From positions 1 to 64,000 of the forward strand of contig JAIELD010000008.1 in the NCBI GenBank assembly GCA_019753285.1: DNA of 64,000 bases, given 5' to 3'. Below the pieces are notes generated by a model, which saw only the letters and a list, made by a program, of their open reading frames with translations, made no database searches and was not told where the DNA came from. This document shows positions 60,044 through 64,000 of the stretch, piece by piece. The translations under genes and the position numbers were made by a program. Position 1 is the first letter of the stretch. Each line of letters begins with the position of its first letter. Origin of the DNA: Beijerinckiaceae bacterium (GTDB lineage: Bacteria; Pseudomonadota; Alphaproteobacteria; Rhizobiales; Beijerinckiaceae).

Positions 60044-61017
60044 TGACCGCGGAGCCGTTGATCGACACGGACATCACGCCGCGCACCGATGGCACCGACG
60101 AGCGGCGAGGGCGGTTCGCGCGCCTCCTCGACAGCGACATCATGGCGAGCTTCCTCGCCTCCAAGCTTACGGTGCTCGCGGGCTTCGTCACGTTTGCCTT
60201 TCTGATCATCGCATTGTTCGCGCCGCTGATCGCGCCTTTCAACCCGTTCGACCCGGCGCAGGTGTTCCTGATTGACGCGCGCGATCCGCCGATATGGATG
60301 GCGGGCTCCGATCCGCGTTTCCTGCTCGGAACGGACGATCAGGGCCGTGACATGCTTTCGGCTCTCTTTTACGGGCTGCGCGTTTCGCTACTGATCGGTG
60401 GCCTCGGCGTCCTGCTCTCGGCGCTCATCGGAGTGACGCTCGGGCTGATCGCAGGCTATGCCGGCGGCAGGATCGACGCGCTCATCATGCGCATTGCCGA
60501 CATTCAATTGACTTTCCCCGCCATTCTCATCGCGCTCCTGGTCGATGGCGTCGTGCATGCTCTTCTGAAATCGGGCGGCAGGGAGGATACCGCGTTCGGG
60601 GTCATGGTGCTGTCGATCGGCCTTTCCTTCTGGGTGCAATATGCGCGCACGGTCCGCGGCTCGACGCTCGTCGAGCGGAACAAGGATTACGTGCATGCCG
60701 CGCGGCTGATCGGGCTTCGCTCGCCGCAGATCCTCTGGAGGCATGTGCTGCCCAACGTGCTCGGTCCCGTCCTCGTCATCGCGACCATCAACCTCGCGCT
60801 CGCCGTCATCACCGAGGCGACCTTGTCCTTCCTCGGCGTCGGACTGCCGCCGACACAGCCCTCGCTCGGCACCTTGATCCGGATCGGCAACGCCTATCTC
60901 TTCTCGGGCGAATGGTGGATCGTTGCCTTTCCCGGCATCACGCTCGCCGTGCTGGTCATCGCGGTCAACATGCTCGGCGACTGGCTGCGCGACGCTCTCA
61001 ATCCGAGGCTGCGATGA
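60043..61017 (+). CDS. Peptide ABC importer permease (DppC type)
   Basis: A 324-aa permease with six membrane segments. The periplasmic loop LLGTDDQGRDMLSALFYGLRVSLLIG and the EAA region YVHAARLIGLRSPQILWRHVLPN identify DppC/OppC. The start at 60043 overlaps the stop of dppB. An N-terminal cytoplasmic tail of about 40 residues is usual for the family. Confidence 0.92.
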   Translation: MTAEPLIDTDITPRTDGTDERRGRFARLLDSDIMASFLASKLTVLAGFVTFAFLIIALFAPLIAPFNPFDPAQVFLIDARDPPIWMAGSDPRFLLGTDDQGRDMLSALFYGLRVSLLIGGLGVLLSALIGVTLGLIAGYAGGRIDALIMRIADIQLTFPAILIALLVDGVVHALLKSGGREDTAFGVMVLSIGLSFWVQYARTVRGSTLVERNKDYVHAARLIGLRSPQILWRHVLPNVLGPVLVIATINLALAVITEATLSFLGVGLPPTQPSLGTLIRIGNAYLFSGEWWIVAFPGITLAVLVIAVNMLGDWLRDALNPRLR

Positions 61018-62003
61018 GCGCGCCGCTGCTCTCGGTGCGGAAGCTTCGCGTGGAGTTCGCGACGCGCAAGGGTCCGCTTGTTGCGCTCGACGATGTCTCG
61101 TTCGACATTGCACGCGGCGAGGTGCTCGGTGTCGTTGGCGAGTCCGGCGCTGGCAAATCATTGACCGGCCTCGCGATCATGGGGCTTATCGATCCGCCAG
61201 GGCGGATCGTGTCGGGCGAAATCCTGCTCGACGGGGAGCGGATCGATCATCTGTCCGAGGACAGGATGCGGCTGATCCGCGGGCCGCGCATCGCCATGAT
61301 CTTCCAGGATCCGCTTACGAGCCTCGATCCGCTGTTCACGGTCGGCGACCAGCTCGTCGAAACGATCCGCGCTCACCAGCCGCTCTCGGCGCAGGCCGCG
61401 CGGCAAAAGGCCATCGGGCTGCTCGGAGAGGTCGGCATTCCAGCACCCGAACAACGCGTCGATTCATGGCCGCATGAATTTTCCGGCGGAATGCGGCAGC
61501 GGGTTGTCATCGCGCTCGCCATGTGCGCCGAGCCGGAGCTGATCGTGGCCGACGAGCCGACGACGGCGCTCGACGTTTCCGTTCAGGCGCAGATCATCCG
61601 CCTCCTGAAACGGCTTGCGCGTGAGCGGGGCCTCTCCGTGATGCTGGTGACGCACGACATGGGCGTCATCGCCGAAACGGCGGACCGCGTCGCGGTGATG
61701 TATGCCGGGCGTGTCGTCGAGACCGGTCCTGTGCGGGAGGTCGTCCACGCGGCGCTGCACCCTTATGCGCAGGGGTTGATGGCCGCGATCCCGACGCTTG
61801 AGACACGTGCCGTGCGTCTGGCCCAGATACCGGGCTCCATGCCGAGGCTTGCGCCCCGCACCCGGCCGTACTGCGCATTCCATACGCGGTGCGACAAACG
61901 CTTCGAGCCCTGTTCGAGCATCGCGCCGCCGGTCACGCGGATGGGCGGGCGCGAGGTTGCCTGCTGGCTGCATGAGCCCGTGCCGGCGGGGGCCGCCCGA
62001 TGA
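61014..62003 (+). CDS. Peptide ABC importer ATPase (DppD type)
   Basis: A 329-aa ATP-binding subunit. Walker A GESGAGKS, signature FSGGMRQR, Walker B LIVADEPTTALD, H-loop THDMG. The C-terminal 80 residues carry the oligopeptide-transporter extension with cysteines (CAFHTRCDKRFEPC) that can bind a 4Fe-4S cluster. Four-base overlaps with dppC and dppF. Confidence 0.93.
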   Translation: MSAPLLSVRKLRVEFATRKGPLVALDDVSFDIARGEVLGVVGESGAGKSLTGLAIMGLIDPPGRIVSGEILLDGERIDHLSEDRMRLIRGPRIAMIFQDPLTSLDPLFTVGDQLVETIRAHQPLSAQAARQKAIGLLGEVGIPAPEQRVDSWPHEFSGGMRQRVVIALAMCAEPELIVADEPTTALDVSVQAQIIRLLKRLARERGLSVMLVTHDMGVIAETADRVAVMYAGRVVETGPVREVVHAALHPYAQGLMAAIPTLETRAVRLAQIPGSMPRLAPRTRPYCAFHTRCDKRFEPCSSIAPPVTRMGGREVACWLHEPVPAGAAR

Positions 62004-63031
62004 GCGAAGCACGCACCCTCGTCGAGGTCGAAGGCCTGCGGCGGACCTTCGACGTCTCACGGCCCTGGCTGACGCGGATGCTCGCGCGCGAGCCGCAGCG
62101 CTTTCTGAAAGCAGTGGACGGCGTCAGCTTCGATATCAAGGCCGGCGAAACCTTTGCAATCGTCGGCGAGTCTGGTTCGGGAAAATCGACGGTCGCGCGC
62201 ATGGTCGTCGGCCTGCTGGAGGCGACGGCCGGCAAGGTGACCATCGATCGCTTTGAAATCCGCGCTGGCGCCGACTCGGTCGAGGCGCGGCGCGTGCGGC
62301 GGCGCATCCAGATGATCTTCCAGGATCCGTTTGCCAGCCTCAATCCGCGCTGGCGGGTCGGAGACATCATTGCCGAACCCATCATTGCGTTCGGCATGCC
62401 GAAGCCGGCCGGCGGGCGCGACGATGCTCCAAGCCCGGAGGCAACGCGGCGACGGGTGGGCGAACTGCTCGGCCTCGTCGGTCTCGATCCGGTCGATGCC
62501 CGGAAATATCCTCACCAGTTCTCGGGCGGACAGCGGCAGCGCATCGCGATCGCGAGGGCGCTGGCCGCGGGCCCCGATTTCATAGCCTGCGATGAGCCGA
62601 CCTCGGCGCTCGACGTGTCGGTGCAGGCGCAGATCCTCAATCTCATGCGCGACCTTCAGGAACAACTTGGGCTGACCTTCCTGTTCATCAGCCACAATCT
62701 TTCCGTCGTCCGCCATATGGCGACGCGCGTCGGTGTGATGTATCTCGGCAAACTCGTCGAAATCGGCAATGCAGCCGAGCTTTTTGCGCGGCCCAGGCAC
62801 CCTTACACGCGCATGCTGCTCGATTCGGTGCCTGACCTTTCGATGGTCGGCAAGGATCGCACGCCGGTCGCCGGAGAGATCCCGAGCCCGATCGATCCTC
62901 CGAAAGGCTGCGCCTTTCATCCGCGCTGCAAGTTCGCGGTGGATATCTGCCGGATCGATGTTCCGCCGCTGATCGACGGCGTGGCCTGCCACCTCGCGCA
63001 GGATGGACGCCTGCCTGACCTATCGTCCTGA
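62000..63031 (+). CDS. Peptide ABC importer ATPase (DppF type)
   Basis: A 343-aa ATP-binding subunit. Walker A GESGSGKST, signature FSGGQRQR, Walker B FIACDEPTSALD, H-loop ISHNLS, and the C-terminal cysteine-bearing region CAFHPRCKFAVDIC. Start overlaps the dppD stop (ATGA). Last gene of the operon; the convergent esterase stop lies six bases further on. Confidence 0.93.
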   Translation: MSEARTLVEVEGLRRTFDVSRPWLTRMLAREPQRFLKAVDGVSFDIKAGETFAIVGESGSGKSTVARMVVGLLEATAGKVTIDRFEIRAGADSVEARRVRRRIQMIFQDPFASLNPRWRVGDIIAEPIIAFGMPKPAGGRDDAPSPEATRRRVGELLGLVGLDPVDARKYPHQFSGGQRQRIAIARALAAGPDFIACDEPTSALDVSVQAQILNLMRDLQEQLGLTFLFISHNLSVVRHMATRVGVMYLGKLVEIGNAAELFARPRHPYTRMLLDSVPDLSMVGKDRTPVAGEIPSPIDPPKGCAFHPRCKFAVDICRIDVPPLIDGVACHLAQDGRLPDLSS

Positions 63032-63037
63032 TTTCGA

Positions 63038-64000
63038 TCAGGCGAGGCCCCAGCTTTTCGCCGTCTCAAGCGTCGAGGATATCCCCGCATCGAGCATGAA
63101 CGGACCGGGCGTGCCCGACGGTGCGCCGAAGAGTCCTCCCGGATCGAGCGGCGTTCCGTGTCCCAGCCCCTTGATCGTGTAAAGCTCGACTGCGGCGCGC
63201 TTGCCGGTATCGTCCCAGATCCGCCGGGTCGTTCGCGAATTGACCTTCATCTCGCGAAACACGGCAGGCTTCAGGCCGTGGACGTTTGTCCACTGGCTCG
63301 CCGAGGCCTTGGCGTTGCCGAGCGCCACGGTCTTGTCGTCTTCGCCGTGCCAGATCGATATCATGGGCCACGGTCCCTTATGGCTCGATGCATCACGCAC
63401 GCGCTGACCCCATTCCGCTTCGGATTTCTGGGGCGCCGACTTCATGGCGTTCAGCGCCTCCATCACGTTCGCGGCGCTGCCGTAAGGCAGACCGGCGATG
63501 ATCGCGCCGCCCGCGAACGTTTCGGGATAGGTCGCCAGCATGACGTTGACCATCGCTCCGCCAGCCGACAGGCCGGAGACGAAGACGCGACGGCGATCGA
63601 TGCAGTGATCGCGCGCCATCCGCTCGATCATCGCATGGATGGAGGCTGCCTCGCCCTTGCCACGTGCGATGTCGCCGGGTGCGAACCAGTTGAAGCAGGT
63701 GTTGGCGTTGTTGTCCTTTTGCTGCTCGGCAAACAGCAGCGTGAAACCGCCTTTATCCGCGAGCGTGGACCAGCCGCTATAATGATCGTAATCGGCGGCG
63801 TTCTGGGTGCAGCCATGGAGAACGAGCACCAGCGGCGGCTGCGGCCGCACCGAGCGCGGCACATATTTGAACATCTTCAGATTGCCGGGATTGTCGCCGA
63901 AGGTAGCAACTTCCTTCAACTTCGGTTTCGAAGCCGGCTTGGTTTTTCCGGTGAGCGTGCCGAGAACGGATTTCGGCAGCAGCTTTTCCCAGTTCTTGCG
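63038..64000 (-). CDS. PHB depolymerase-family esterase, cut by window end
   Basis: At least 320 aa; the frame is still open at 64000, so the true start is outside. The catalytic region shows VLVLHGCTQNAADYDHYSGW (oxyanion), the nucleophile in FVSGLSAGGAMVN, and the C-terminal GLGHGTPLDP with the catalytic His. This is the short-chain poly(3-hydroxybutyrate) depolymerase/feruloyl-esterase-like family (extracellular type 1). Export signals, if any, lie outside the window. The substrate may be a polyester or another ester. Confidence 0.88.
   Translation of the reverse strand, partial: RKNWEKLLPKSVLGTLTGKTKPASKPKLKEVATFGDNPGNLKMFKYVPRSVRPQPPLVLVLHGCTQNAADYDHYSGWSTLADKGGFTLLFAEQQKDNNANTCFNWFAPGDIARGKGEAASIHAMIERMARDHCIDRRRVFVSGLSAGGAMVNVMLATYPETFAGGAIIAGLPYGSAANVMEALNAMKSAPQKSEAEWGQRVRDASSHKGPWPMISIWHGEDDKTVALGNAKASASQWTNVHGLKPAVFREMKVNSRTTRRIWDDTGKRAAVELYTIKGLGHGTPLDPGGLFGAPSGTPGPFMLDAGISSTLETAKSWGLA

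Overview
The window looks like chromosome of a high-GC alphaproteobacterium, most likely Hyphomicrobiales (Rhizobiales). Reasons are the dense GC-rich coding on both strands, paired SoxCD and SorAB sulfite dehydrogenases, aerobic-type CobF, winged-helix/ATPase/TPR regulators, the ESFPASDPPS-type peptide motif and a Dpp operon with 4-bp gene overlaps. The species cannot be named from sequence alone. No rRNA, intact tRNA or CRISPR array was found.

Left edge (1-2517): the end of a genomic island. It holds the terminal repeats of an IS21-like element, a low-GC membrane protein, a tyrosine recombinase, and a 20-nt copy of the 3' end of a tRNA-Gln gene (2498-2517) that is probably the attachment site. 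The bulk of the island lies left of the window.

Region 2.7-31.9 kb: an accessory sulfur and stress region. Two very large signal-transduction ATPases with an N-terminal winged helix (2690-5749 and 18167-21073) and one stand-alone winged-helix regulator bracket it. The metabolic core is soxCD, a translationally coupled thiocyanate-hydrolase-type operon (beta, gamma, alpha) ending in a chlorite-dismutase-family gene, sorAB, and a FdhF/YdeP-type molybdopterin oxidoreductase. My inference is that it frees sulfur from thiocyanate as COS and oxidises sulfite with c-type cytochromes as electron acceptors. Between these lie stress and detoxification genes: Dps, DUF6130, DUF302, cytochrome P460, an AraC regulator, an alpha/beta hydrolase, an MBL-fold hydrolase, DUF305 and a YncE-like beta propeller.

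Region 32.2-33.4 kb: a low-GC methyltransferase gene flanked by an imperfect direct repeat, probably a recent insertion.

Region 33.7-50.8 kb: a type I secretion ABC exporter and HlyD adaptor, cobF, a ROK-type protein with its motifs in circularly permuted order, a HAD phosphatase, treY (maltooligosyl trehalose synthase), an iron-type ABC importer without its ATPase, an SPINDLY/OGT-like glycosyltransferase, a rhodanese-ChrB protein followed by the ChrA chromate transporter, and an isochorismatase-like hydrolase.

Region 50.8-64 kb: an M16 peptidase, a CynX-type MFS transporter and a flavin-dependent NtaA/DszA-type monooxygenase on the minus strand, a second Dps, then the complete dppABCDF-type peptide importer and, cut by the window end, a PHB-depolymerase-family esterase.
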